Positions 54,912-62,754 of a DNA stretch of 64,000 nucleotides are shown here, in pieces. Positions within the stretch are counted from its first letter, which is position 1. Each line of letters starts with the position of its first letter. The stretch covers positions 1 through 64,000 of the forward strand of contig NZ_SJSO01000013.1 of assembly GCF_004331735.1 (NCBI RefSeq). The letters run 5' to 3'. The notes beneath the pieces are model-generated. The model saw only the letters and a list, made by a program, of their open reading frames with translations, was not told the origin of the DNA and made no database searches. The position numbers and the translations under genes were made by a program. This stretch comes from Pedobacter psychrodurus (GTDB taxonomy: Bacteria > Bacteroidota > Bacteroidia > Sphingobacteriales > Sphingobacteriaceae).

Positions 54912-55016
54912 GTTTGGAGTTTGGAGTAGTGAGTCGTATAATACTCCAAAACCGAAACTCCCAACTTTTTAAAACCCTACTGGTTTTTTATGCACCTTGG
55001 ACTCCAAACTCCAAAC
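54912..55016. repeat. Inverted-end element between converging genes
   Basis: A 16-nt arm (54912-54927) is perfectly inverted at 55001-55016, both made of the TTTGGAG motif. The interior (about 54970-54988) has a small AAAACC/GGTTTT hairpin followed by T, a possible terminator for kduD. No gene is present. Confidence 0.65.
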
Positions 55017-55029
55017 GCCAAGCTCCCAG

Positions 55030-55656
55030 CTAGTAAAGGTTGTAAATCTCCTTAATATCTTTCAAAATCTTTTCGAAATCGATCTTCAGGTCAATTAACC
55101 GGCCGGTGTGGATGTCGAAAACCCAACCTTGAACGGTTAATCCACGATTAGCAATAGCTTCCTGAACTGCTGCTGTTTTTAACAGGTTTACACACTGCTC
55201 CTGCACATTAAGTTCTACCAGCCTGTTATAGCGGAGACCTTCATCCTCAATGGCATTCAGTTCATCTTTATGGATACGGTACACATCGCGGATGTTTCTT
55301 AACCATGGGTTTAATATGCCCAGATCGGCAGGTTGCATGGCTGCTTTAACGCCGCCACAGTTATAATGGCCGCAAACCACAATATGGTTTACTTTTAAGT
55401 GGCGTACGGCATAATTTAAAACTGTCATTACGCTTAAATCCACGTTGTTTACCAGATTGGCTACATTTCGGTGCACAAAAGCCTGGCCCGGTTGTATGCC
55501 CATTAAATCTTCTGCCGTAACACGGCTATCTGAACAGCCGATGTACAAAAACTCAGGGCTTTGACCTTTCGATAATTCAGTGAAATAATCAGGATTAATG
55601 GCCAGTTTCTCGGCAATCCATTTTTCGTTGTTCTTAAAAACTTCTTCTACATTCAT
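55030..55656 (-). CDS. Beta-class carbonic anhydrase
   Basis: 208 residues, cytoplasmic. Zinc ligands are C41 (GCSDSRV), H97 and C100 (CGHYNCGG), with the D43/R45 dyad next to the first cysteine, as in beta-class enzymes like Can/CynT. It interconverts CO2 and bicarbonate. The gene is a single unit converging on kduD and not evidently part of the polysaccharide locus. Confidence 0.95.
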   Translation of the reverse strand: MNVEEVFKNNEKWIAEKLAINPDYFTELSKGQSPEFLYIGCSDSRVTAEDLMGIQPGQAFVHRNVANLVNNVDLSVMTVLNYAVRHLKVNHIVVCGHYNCGGVKAAMQPADLGILNPWLRNIRDVYRIHKDELNAIEDEGLRYNRLVELNVQEQCVNLLKTAAVQEAIANRGLTVQGWVFDIHTGRLIDLKIDFEKILKDIKEIYNLY

Positions 55657-55849
55657 GCTTTAAATAGAATTTTGAGATATATAAATTATGATAAGTGCTA
55701 AAAAAGATGTTTATCTTGCTATAAAACTAAAAAAAGATTTCCTGATTTGAGCAAGTTCTTCTTCTGTAATTGCATCCAGATTGAATTTAAAATCTATCAG
55801 ACATATTTTCTTTCACGAGATTACTTAACAAGTTTCACCTCCGAAATGT

Positions 55850-56509
55850 TTAGCGATTTGCCAGATATTGAGGAATGAAACCCACAGTAAAGATCATAAA
55901 GGTGATGAAGGCCACAAAATATAAAAAGGGTTTAATTCCGCTGATATTGCTGCCATTCTTCAGCACTATGTGTCTTACTAAATCAGAAATTAACAAAAGA
56001 ACACATAATAGAAATACGAAAACTAAAGCTATTCCGACTCCTATCCCGAAAATACCATTTTCACTTCTGGTATGAAATACATTGGAAATATCAATTAAGA
56101 AAAGAAGGTTCCAGATCACCACAATGCCAATGGCAACTGGAATTTTAATGGGGAAACCAGTTTGGTTTTGAAGTTGCGTGATCTCCACATCAATATGGTT
56201 GGGGGTAGGTGCCGTAGAATTAAGAAAACCTGTTTGCTCAATTTCGGCCATCCGCCCTTCGGCATTTCCAAGAAAAGTAAAAAGAATATCTTTATTGTAT
56301 TTTTCAACCCGGTGGGTAATCCTGATTGAACTGCCGAATAGGGAAGTGTCAGGTTTAATGGAGATGATGTCTGATCTTTTAAAAACAAAATTACCCCTGA
56401 TGGATGCATTAAGTTCGAGTTTAAATTCGCTTACTTTTAAAGTGGCAAAAGGCCAGATTGCCTTAAAGCCGCCTATTCTAACGCCACCTGTTTCTTCAAA
56501 TTTATTCAT
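55850..56509 (-). CDS. Hypothetical membrane protein
   Basis: 219 residues. The first about 100 look like a beta-rich PH-like cytosolic domain (GGVRIGGFKAIWPFATLKVSEFKLELNA..FKRSDIISI). Three hydrophobic segments follow (IPVAIGIVVIWNLLFLI, GIFGIGVGIALVFVFLLCVLLLI, PFLYFVAFITFMIFTVGFI). Function unknown. It is separated from the carbonic anhydrase by 193 bp. Confidence 0.65.
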   Translation of the reverse strand: MNKFEETGGVRIGGFKAIWPFATLKVSEFKLELNASIRGNFVFKRSDIISIKPDTSLFGSSIRITHRVEKYNKDILFTFLGNAEGRMAEIEQTGFLNSTAPTPNHIDVEITQLQNQTGFPIKIPVAIGIVVIWNLLFLIDISNVFHTRSENGIFGIGVGIALVFVFLLCVLLLISDLVRHIVLKNGSNISGIKPFLYFVAFITFMIFTVGFIPQYLANR

Positions 56510-56658
56510 ATACTGAGCGATTAATCTGTTCGAATATATCCCATTTAATCTAATTTTTTATAGTCTTGATTAAATTTATATATGAAGAAAAATAAAAGCC
56601 AATATCAATCACCGTTTATTGTTTAACGCGAATTAATATTGGCTTTAAAAATGTTTTT

Positions 56659-57267
56659 TTAACTCGCAACGGCTACCGCATTTTTGTTAATGTGGTTAGG
56701 TAGTTCTTCAAGTGTATACAGGTTAACCAACGATTCTCTTAATACGTTCGTAGCATTGTACCAAACGTTGTCTTGGGTAAAATGACAAATGCCATTGGTG
56801 AGTTCGGTGATAATTGCACCAATTAAAATTGCGAAATGGTTTTCGAAAACATCACCCGAATGGTATTTTAAAGAAAATACTTTGTTGTAATTCTGCAGTT
56901 GCGTTTCAACCTCAGCACTCAATTTTACGGGTTTTGATACTTTCCTTTTTTTCTTCTTAAATAACCCTAATATCTTTTGGACAGCGCTTTGTTTAATAAT
57001 TTTTTCTTTAAAAAGTTTTTTCTTGTATTCCTTTAGATCGAATGATTTAAGGGAAACGCTGAAATTTAGTTTTAAACTATTTTCGTTAAATATTTCGAGG
57101 CTAGGTTTATCCCATTTAAAAATAATTGGGAGGCTTCCGTTCGGATTTCTAAATGAAAAGGATGAGTTAATGTCCAGAACATTTTCATGTTCGTTTAACC
57201 TTTTTAAAATTGTTGGAATTAGATCGTCTGTTAAAGAATTGGTATAGATGTTAATATAAGCACTCAT
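56659..57267 (-). CDS. Hypothetical cytoplasmic protein
   Basis: 202 residues with a very basic central stretch (KEKIIKQSAVQKILGLFKKKKRKVSKPVK, about 87-116) between an N-terminal alpha/beta-like part and a C-terminal part (FENHFAILIGAIITELTNGICHF). No family was recognised, no signal peptide. A short AT-rich gap follows. Function unknown. Confidence 0.65.
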   Translation of the reverse strand: MSAYINIYTNSLTDDLIPTILKRLNEHENVLDINSSFSFRNPNGSLPIIFKWDKPSLEIFNENSLKLNFSVSLKSFDLKEYKKKLFKEKIIKQSAVQKILGLFKKKKRKVSKPVKLSAEVETQLQNYNKVFSLKYHSGDVFENHFAILIGAIITELTNGICHFTQDNVWYNATNVLRESLVNLYTLEELPNHINKNAVAVAS

Positions 57268-57595
57268 GTTTAATTAAGATTAGCTGAATCAATGTAAATT
57301 GCGCAGGTACTTTTTTGCCAACGCTTTATTTAAATGATAATTAAGGATATCATCATATTACGGAGCAATCTATTTTGCATAGCCTGCACTCCAGAATACC
57401 GATTAACTTGGGAATCTTAATGTGAATTGACAGTTGTAGTCTTTCATTTGTATATGTGGTTTTTTTGTGTGGCATATTTCCGCAAAAAATGCGGCTCGTT
57501 AAATTTCAATTACTTAAACGAATCAAAACACCGAAACGTTACAGTTAATTTTTTAAATAGCCTTTTAGCAATAATTATACCACAAATACCGTTGA
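57268..57595. other. 328-bp intergenic region, nothing supported
   Basis: AT-rich with one small hairpin, CCGCA/TGCGG (57480-57484 and 57490-57494). A 68-residue frame overlaps the end of the convergent regulator gene and has no domain, so it is not called. Confidence 0.5.
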
Positions 57596-58237
57596 TTATT
57601 TTAATCGTTCAAGTAGCTTTTTCATATTTGTGAGCTGTAGAACGTTTTTAAATTCGGGTGTATCAAAACCTCCTTTATCTATCATTTGCTTTAAGCTTCT
57701 GTTAAAGCTCCTTACGGAAATGCCCAGATAGGCGGCCATGTCTTCTTTGGAGATGGAAATATGTTCGTCGGCCTGCAGTTTGAGCAATTTTAAAAGTGCA
57801 TACTCTAAGGTGTATAGCTGTTGGAAGGATGCCCGTGTACTGGTTTGTATAATTCTGGTAGACAACTCCTGGAGTAAGATTGTAGTAAATTCGCTACTTT
57901 TATCAATTAGTGAAAGGAAAAGATGATCGGGGATAACATAGGCCGTAACCTCACTTATAGCGGTTACATTACACAAACAATCAATCTTTTTTATGGCTTC
58001 TAATTCGCCAACCACTTCGCCCTTACCTAAAAATTCGATAATAAAATCTTTGCCGTTTTCTTCAGAAATAAAACATTTGCTAATCCCATCTTTAATAATG
58101 TAGATATTGCTGATTTTTTCACCTTGTTCAATAAATCTATACCCTGCTCTAAAGTTTTTAAGTGTAATGGTTTCTCCTTCATTTTCAATACAAAAACGTT
58201 CGATAAAGGATAAGAAAGTAAGATTGGTACGAAGCAT
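57596..58237 (-). CDS. Crp/Fnr family transcriptional regulator
   Basis: 213 residues. The cyclic-nucleotide-binding-like jelly roll spans about 20-125 (FRAGYRFIEQGEKISNIYIIKDGISKCFI, IIEFLGKGEVVGELEAI), and a winged HTH follows (SISKEDMAAYLGISVRSFNRSLKQMIDKGGF). There are no FNR-type iron-sulfur cysteines. It is divergent from the HAD/acetyltransferase operon, which it may regulate. Confidence 0.88.
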   Translation of the reverse strand: MLRTNLTFLSFIERFCIENEGETITLKNFRAGYRFIEQGEKISNIYIIKDGISKCFISEENGKDFIIEFLGKGEVVGELEAIKKIDCLCNVTAISEVTAYVIPDHLFLSLIDKSSEFTTILLQELSTRIIQTSTRASFQQLYTLEYALLKLLKLQADEHISISKEDMAAYLGISVRSFNRSLKQMIDKGGFDTPEFKNVLQLTNMKKLLERLK

Positions 58238-58285
58238 ATTTATTTAGTCGAGACAAATGTCCTTTTTTAACGGTATCGGTTGCTT

Positions 58286-58293
58286 TACTTTTG
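58286..58293 (+). promoter_or_regulatory. Possible -7 box of the HAD/acetyltransferase operon
   Basis: TACTTTTG matches TAnnTTTG, 22 bp before the ATG at 58316, in the 78-bp gap shared with the regulator gene. A T-run lies at the -33 position but not a clean TTTG. Confidence 0.4.
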
Positions 58294-58315
58294 TGGCACT
58301 AAAGTAAGCATATCC

Positions 58316-59011
58316 ATGAAAAATCAAATTACTGTAATTGCTTTTGATGCTGATGATACCCTTTGGGTAAACGAACCTTATTTCCGCGAAACCGAAGAGC
58401 AGTTTGCAGGTCTTCTGGAAGATTTTATGCCTCATCATAGCATCTTAGCAGAGCTTTATAAAACTGAGATTGCCAATTTATCGCTTTATGGCTACGGAAT
58501 TAAAGGTTTTATGCTGAGTATGGTCGAAACCGCATTGAGGATCACTTCGGGCAAAATAGATCCTATCATTATAAATAGAGCGATTGAATTGGGACAGGAA
58601 ATGCTCAATAAACCAGTCGAACTGCTTGATGGAGTAGAAGAAGTACTTAAAGCCCTACACGGAAAATACAGATTAGTGGTTGCAACCAAAGGCGACCTGC
58701 TCGATCAACAGCGCAAGCTCACCAAATCAGGACTTGATCACTATTTTCACCATATCGAAATTATGAGCGATAAACAGGAGAAGGATTATCAAAAACTGAT
58801 CAAACACCTGGATTGTAAACCTGAGGAGTTTTTAATGTTGGGCAACTCCTTAAAATCGGATGTTTTACCAGTATTGAATATTGGCGGACATGCCATTCAT
58901 ATCCCCTTCCATACCACATGGGTACATGAGCGTATAGATCATACCATTGAACATGAAAATTTTTATCAGATGGAAAGTCTATCTGAGGTTTTACCAAAAT
59001 TAATTGAATGA
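58316..59011 (+). CDS. HAD family hydrolase
   Basis: 231 residues from the ATG at 58316. HAD motifs are I: FDADDTLW, II: VVATKGD, III: lysine in DKQEKDYQKL, IV: MLGNSLKSDVLP. A helical cap lies between I and II. It dephosphorylates a small phosphorylated metabolite; substrate unknown. It overlaps the acetyltransferase gene by 4 bp (ATGA), so the two are translationally coupled. Confidence 0.88.
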   Translation: MKNQITVIAFDADDTLWVNEPYFRETEEQFAGLLEDFMPHHSILAELYKTEIANLSLYGYGIKGFMLSMVETALRITSGKIDPIIINRAIELGQEMLNKPVELLDGVEEVLKALHGKYRLVVATKGDLLDQQRKLTKSGLDHYFHHIEIMSDKQEKDYQKLIKHLDCKPEEFLMLGNSLKSDVLPVLNIGGHAIHIPFHTTWVHERIDHTIEHENFYQMESLSEVLPKLIE

Positions 59012-59652
59012 AAGAAAAAATAGATATAAACACCTGGATCAGAAAAGATCATTTTAAATTTTTTAGCGCCTTTGAAGAGCCTTTCTTTGGCGTAACCGTA
59101 GAGGTAGACTGTACAGCTACCTACGAAGAAGCAAAAGAACATAACATTTCTTTTTTCCTGCTTTATCTGCACAAATCGCTGGTTGCTGCAAATCAGATAG
59201 AACCTTTTAGCTACCGCATTATTGATGGCGAAGTTTGGAAGTACGATAGCGTGAATGCCGCGGCCACCATTAATAGGCCAAATGGCACATTCGGATTTGG
59301 CTATATTGATTTCTACAATGATTTTGAAGCTTTTAGAACAGCGGCCAATAAGGAGATTGAAAAGGTGCAGGTCAGCACAGGTTTAATCCCTTCCTCATCA
59401 GGCGAAAATGTAATCCATTATTCTGCACTACCCTGGTTAAATTTCACTTCTTTATCGCACGCACGAAATTATGCTTATCAGGATAGCTGCCCTAAAATAT
59501 CTTTTGGCAAGGTTAGAGATGAAAACGGAAGAAAAATAATGTCGGTTTCTATACATGTAAACCATGCTTTGATGGATGGCTATAATGTTGCCCAGTTCGT
59601 AGATCGCTATCAGGAGCTGTTAAACAAAAAAGAGGTTAACGAATATATTTAG
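59008..59652 (+). CDS. Chloramphenicol acetyltransferase-like protein (CAT type A family)
   Basis: 214 residues, matching the CAT family length. The catalytic HxxxDG motif is present as H186-A-L-M-D190-G. N replaces the histidine that usually precedes the catalytic one, and the following DGYNVAQF replaces the classical DGfH. N-terminal FKFFSAFEEPFFGVTVEVDCT and FFLLYLHKSL fit the family. Acetyltransferase activity is plausible, but chloramphenicol as substrate is uncertain given these changes and the HAD partner. Confidence 0.8.
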   Translation: MKEKIDINTWIRKDHFKFFSAFEEPFFGVTVEVDCTATYEEAKEHNISFFLLYLHKSLVAANQIEPFSYRIIDGEVWKYDSVNAAATINRPNGTFGFGYIDFYNDFEAFRTAANKEIEKVQVSTGLIPSSSGENVIHYSALPWLNFTSLSHARNYAYQDSCPKISFGKVRDENGRKIMSVSIHVNHALMDGYNVAQFVDRYQELLNKKEVNEYI

Positions 59653-59723
59653 CTCAAAACTTTAAGGAATAAAACCTAAAGCATATTTAATGTTCGGTTA
59701 ATATTAGGAATTTATTTTCGGCG

Positions 59724-59930
59724 ATGTTCATGGCTGCGGTTATTATTCCTTTCTATCTTTTGGCAATTGTAGCCATGTGTTATATGGATACCGCTTTTAA
59801 GGCCATTATGTTTTTTGTACTGTTACTTATTGCCACATTTGTACTTTTTCTGTTCATCAATTATCCTATGCAATCGGTTTTTGCGGTAATTTGCTTTATG
59901 GCGCTGTTTGCTATTAAACTTAAAGATTAA
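59724..59930 (+). CDS. Small hypothetical membrane protein
   Basis: 68 residues, nearly all hydrophobic, with three candidate segments (AAVIIPFYLLAIVAMCY, AIMFFVLLLIATFVLFLF, SVFAVICFMALFAI) and the tail KLKD. It lies 71 bp after the acetyltransferase gene on the same strand. No family is recognised, and it could be a chance frame. Confidence 0.5.
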   Translation: MFMAAVIIPFYLLAIVAMCYMDTAFKAIMFFVLLLIATFVLFLFINYPMQSVFAVICFMALFAIKLKD

Positions 59931-60050
59931 TTAAAAAGATAAATTATCATTTGCATTCGAGAAAGTATTTGCTATTTTTGCTGCTCAAGCAAGAAGCTTG
60001 TTTCAATTACTGAATGATTATTTAATTTTTTGGTGTTGAATATTAAAATT

Positions 60051-60124
60051 GGGGGATTAGCTCATTTGGCTAGAGCGCTTCGCTGGCAGTGAAGAGGTGA
60101 TCGGTTCGAATCCGATATTCTCCA
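60051..60124 (+). tRNA. tRNA-Ala (anticodon GGC)
   Basis: A 74-nt cloverleaf: acceptor GGGGGAT/ATTCTCC, D-arm GCTC/GAGC, anticodon stem CTTCG/TGAAG with loop CTGGCAG (anticodon GGC), T-arm ATCGG/CCGAT with loop TTCGAAT. The G3-U70 pair, the main alanine identity element, is present, and the discriminator is A. CCA is not encoded. Confidence 0.96.
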
Positions 60125-60128
60125 CTTT

Positions 60129-60172
60129 AACACATAAATATCTTTTTTTTAGATATTTATGTGTTTTTTTTT
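60129..60172 (+). terminator. Terminator of tRNA-Ala
   Basis: AACACATAAATATCT (60129-60143) is perfectly inverted at 60151-60165 around a T-loop and is followed by a T-run. Confidence 0.9.
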
Positions 60173-60780
60173 ATTTAATATTTGTTTGAAATTTGCCTGT
60201 AAGCAGTAAAATTTGTCTCTAATACTGCCCGATAGTTATCAATTGTCTTTATGTGGAGAATATTGCATTCATTACAATTTAAAGTCAATTTGTGTATTTC
60301 AGTTAAAAATATCCATCTTGTTTCATTCCAAACTGTCCAGCTCGATCGGGGACTTTTGTTTTTAGTGCCCTTCCATCCAGACCGGCCTAAATGCCAACAC
60401 CATTCCTTTTGCGCGGCAAAAGCCCATAAGAACCTTCAGAGTACTAGCGAAAAATGATAATAGATATTGGTCAGACAACGACGGGAACCCTTGTTTTTTA
60501 GCGGCTTTTAGCAGCCAGGATTCCTTTACTGCAAACCAACCAATCAATTAGTTAAGAAGGTGCTTTTCAGATATCTAGATAGTTTAATAATTAGCCGCTT
60601 TCAGTATGGTCTTTTGGTGAAAAATGGTTAACAGGTAATTTAAGGTTAGCATTATATGCTACTTTAATTTAGCTGATCCGAATTGTTTAGACCATTTAAA
60701 TTTATTTCTTAAATGCTCCATCAAGTAAATATTTATTATCATTGCGAATATTCATAAATTTATAGCATAAGTTATTGACG
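60166..60780. other. 615-bp intergenic region, possibly repeat-derived
   Basis: No gene is supported. Positions about 60320-60545 form a GC-richer block whose reverse-strand frame reads like the repeat-derived peptides elsewhere in this window (..KGMVLAFRPVWMEGH). This suggests another dispersed repeat, though no second copy is seen here. The end probably carries the sigma gene's promoter. Confidence 0.4.
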
Positions 60781-61359
60781 ATGTTAGACTACAGTAAACA
60801 TATTGATTCGGACCTTGCCAGGTTATTTCGGTCAGGTGACGACCTTGCGTTTAAAGAAATCTATATCAGGTATGACAAACTACTTTTTCTATATGCCTTC
60901 AATAAATTACATAATGAAGAAGAGGCTAAAGATGCCGTTCAGGACGTATTTCTATGGCTACTGAAAAACAGGCATAGCTTCATTCTTAAAACAACACTAT
61001 CTGGTTATCTCTATAAATCAACCCTTAATAAAATATTTGATATCTTTCGCCATAAGGATATTGTTAAAAAATATATAGATGCAGGAGATTATTATATTGA
61101 TGTTGACAGTGAAGAAACGGACTATCTTATCCGGGAAAAAGATATCGCCTTACGCATTGAACAAGAAATTTCATCAATGCCGCCTAGGATGAAGAAAATC
61201 TATGAATTAAAGCGGAAACATTTTTTAAGTACAAAAGAGATTGCAATGCAACTGAACATCTCAGAAAATACAGTATCCAACCAGCTAAAAAAAGCTTCCA
61301 AAAATCTCAAAAACAAGTTGGGTGTGGTGATATATGTATTGTATATATTAAATTCTTAA
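60781..61359 (+). CDS. ECF sigma factor, FecI/Bacteroidota SusC-linked type
   Basis: 192 residues from the ATG at 60781 (an earlier TTG at 60775 is less likely). Region 2: AFKEIYIRYDKLLFLYAFNKLHNEEEAKDAVQDVFLWLLKNR. Region 4: MPPRMKKIYELKRKHFLSTKEIAMQLNISENTVSNQLKKASKNLKNKL. It directs transcription of the receptor genes downstream when released by the FecR protein encoded 140 bp later. Confidence 0.94.
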   Translation: MLDYSKHIDSDLARLFRSGDDLAFKEIYIRYDKLLFLYAFNKLHNEEEAKDAVQDVFLWLLKNRHSFILKTTLSGYLYKSTLNKIFDIFRHKDIVKKYIDAGDYYIDVDSEETDYLIREKDIALRIEQEISSMPPRMKKIYELKRKHFLSTKEIAMQLNISENTVSNQLKKASKNLKNKLGVVIYVLYILNS

Positions 61360-61499
61360 ATTTTACTAAATTTTTATTGCTGATTATCAGTGTTTTATAT
61401 ATTTAATTAACTTTTTGTTAATATTTATTTAAAGCAGAATGGCCAATTCGCATTTCATAAACGCCTTTGTATTAAATCGGGGAAATTATCACAGGTGAT

Positions 61500-62627
61500 A
61501 TGCAAAGGAAAAACATTAAATCAGTACTTGAAAAAATCAGCTCAGGTGATTTTACTGCAGATGAAGAAATAATTTCGAAATATTGGATACATCAGTTAAA
61601 TCCAAAAATAGCGTCTGGATATTCAGATGATGAGTTGGAACGCGTGAGCAATGAGATGTGGATTATCCTTAGCAAAGAGAAAGAAATGCAGCCTGCAAAA
61701 GTCTATCGCTTGTGGCCGAGAATCGTGAAAATTGCCGCTGCGGTTGTATTGATAATTTTCGGAATTTATTTTTTCAATTACCATCCACATAAAGCTGCTC
61801 AAACAACAAATTTAACTACCCAGAAAGTTGTCCCGGGAACTATCGGAGCTACCCTAACCTTAGCCAATGGCAAAAAAATTAGATTAGCTGATGTGGGTAA
61901 TGGAACAATTGCACAGCTGGCGGGCATTGATATTACTAAAACCGCAAATGGTGAACTGATCTATGAAATCAAAAATAATGCGGGAAGTATTCAAGAAATG
62001 AATACTCTTACTACCGCCAAGGGAGAAACTTATATGGTAATACTACCAGATAAAAGTAAGGTTTGGCTCAATGCAGCTTCAAGTTTAACTTATAATGCAA
62101 CTAATTTTAATCAAGGTAAACGCGTGGTCGAGCTTAGAGGTGAAGGTTATTTCGAAGTTGCAAAAGATAGAGCACATCCTTTCGTCGTAAAGACAACAAA
62201 ACAAGAGGTTGAAGTATTAGGCACACATTTTAATATCAATTCTTATGTTGATGAACCTACTACTATAACCAGTTTATTGGAAGGTGCTGTGAAGATAACT
62301 TCAGGTCAGCTCAAAGAGACTTTGAGGCCAGGCGAGCAATCCATTCTGAAAAATGGAGCGATGCAGATAAGCTTAGCTGACGTTGATGCTGACATTGCCT
62401 GGAAAAATGGAGAATTTATTTTTGAGGGGCAAGAATTTAAAAGCCTAATGCGAACCATTGGCAGATGGTATGATGTAATCGTAGTTTATGATTATGAACC
62501 AGAAAACCTTCATTTGGGAGGAAAGATTTCAAAATATGAAAGTATACAAGAAGTTTTAGATCTGCTCCAGGGAACTGGTGATGTTAAATTTAAAATAGAA
62601 GGAAGGAGGATTAGGGTGATTAAATAA
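61500..62627 (+). CDS. FecR-family anti-sigma factor
   Basis: 375 residues with a cytoplasmic N-terminus (1-75), a membrane span (IVKIAAAVVLIIFGIYFF, about 77-94) and a periplasmic FecR domain (TLTTAKGETYMVILPDKSKVWLNAASSLTYN, KRVVELRGEGYFEVAKDRAHPFVVKT, EVLGTHFNINSY). DUF4974-like C-terminus (FIFEGQEFKSLMRTIGRWYDV) follows. It transmits the receptor signal from the periplasm to the sigma factor. Confidence 0.95.
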   Translation: MQRKNIKSVLEKISSGDFTADEEIISKYWIHQLNPKIASGYSDDELERVSNEMWIILSKEKEMQPAKVYRLWPRIVKIAAAVVLIIFGIYFFNYHPHKAAQTTNLTTQKVVPGTIGATLTLANGKKIRLADVGNGTIAQLAGIDITKTANGELIYEIKNNAGSIQEMNTLTTAKGETYMVILPDKSKVWLNAASSLTYNATNFNQGKRVVELRGEGYFEVAKDRAHPFVVKTTKQEVEVLGTHFNINSYVDEPTTITSLLEGAVKITSGQLKETLRPGEQSILKNGAMQISLADVDADIAWKNGEFIFEGQEFKSLMRTIGRWYDVIVVYDYEPENLHLGGKISKYESIQEVLDLLQGTGDVKFKIEGRRIRVIK

Positions 62628-62754
62628 GCTACTTGATCAAAGCCCCTAAGATGTAACCAGGAGTGCTACTAACACTCCTGGAGAGATTGGGCAATAAATT
62701 AAATTATTAACCACTGCGGCCTGAGTTAAGCGCCAGCATAAACCAACCAACTAA

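Noticed and set aside
57427..57633. 68-residue plus-strand frame near the Crp/Fnr gene
   Set aside because: It overlaps the 3' end of the regulator gene on the other strand and has no recognisable feature.
60251..60547. Two short overlapping frames on opposite strands after the tRNA
   Set aside because: They fall in a GC-richer block that looks repeat-derived; neither shows domain or start signals.
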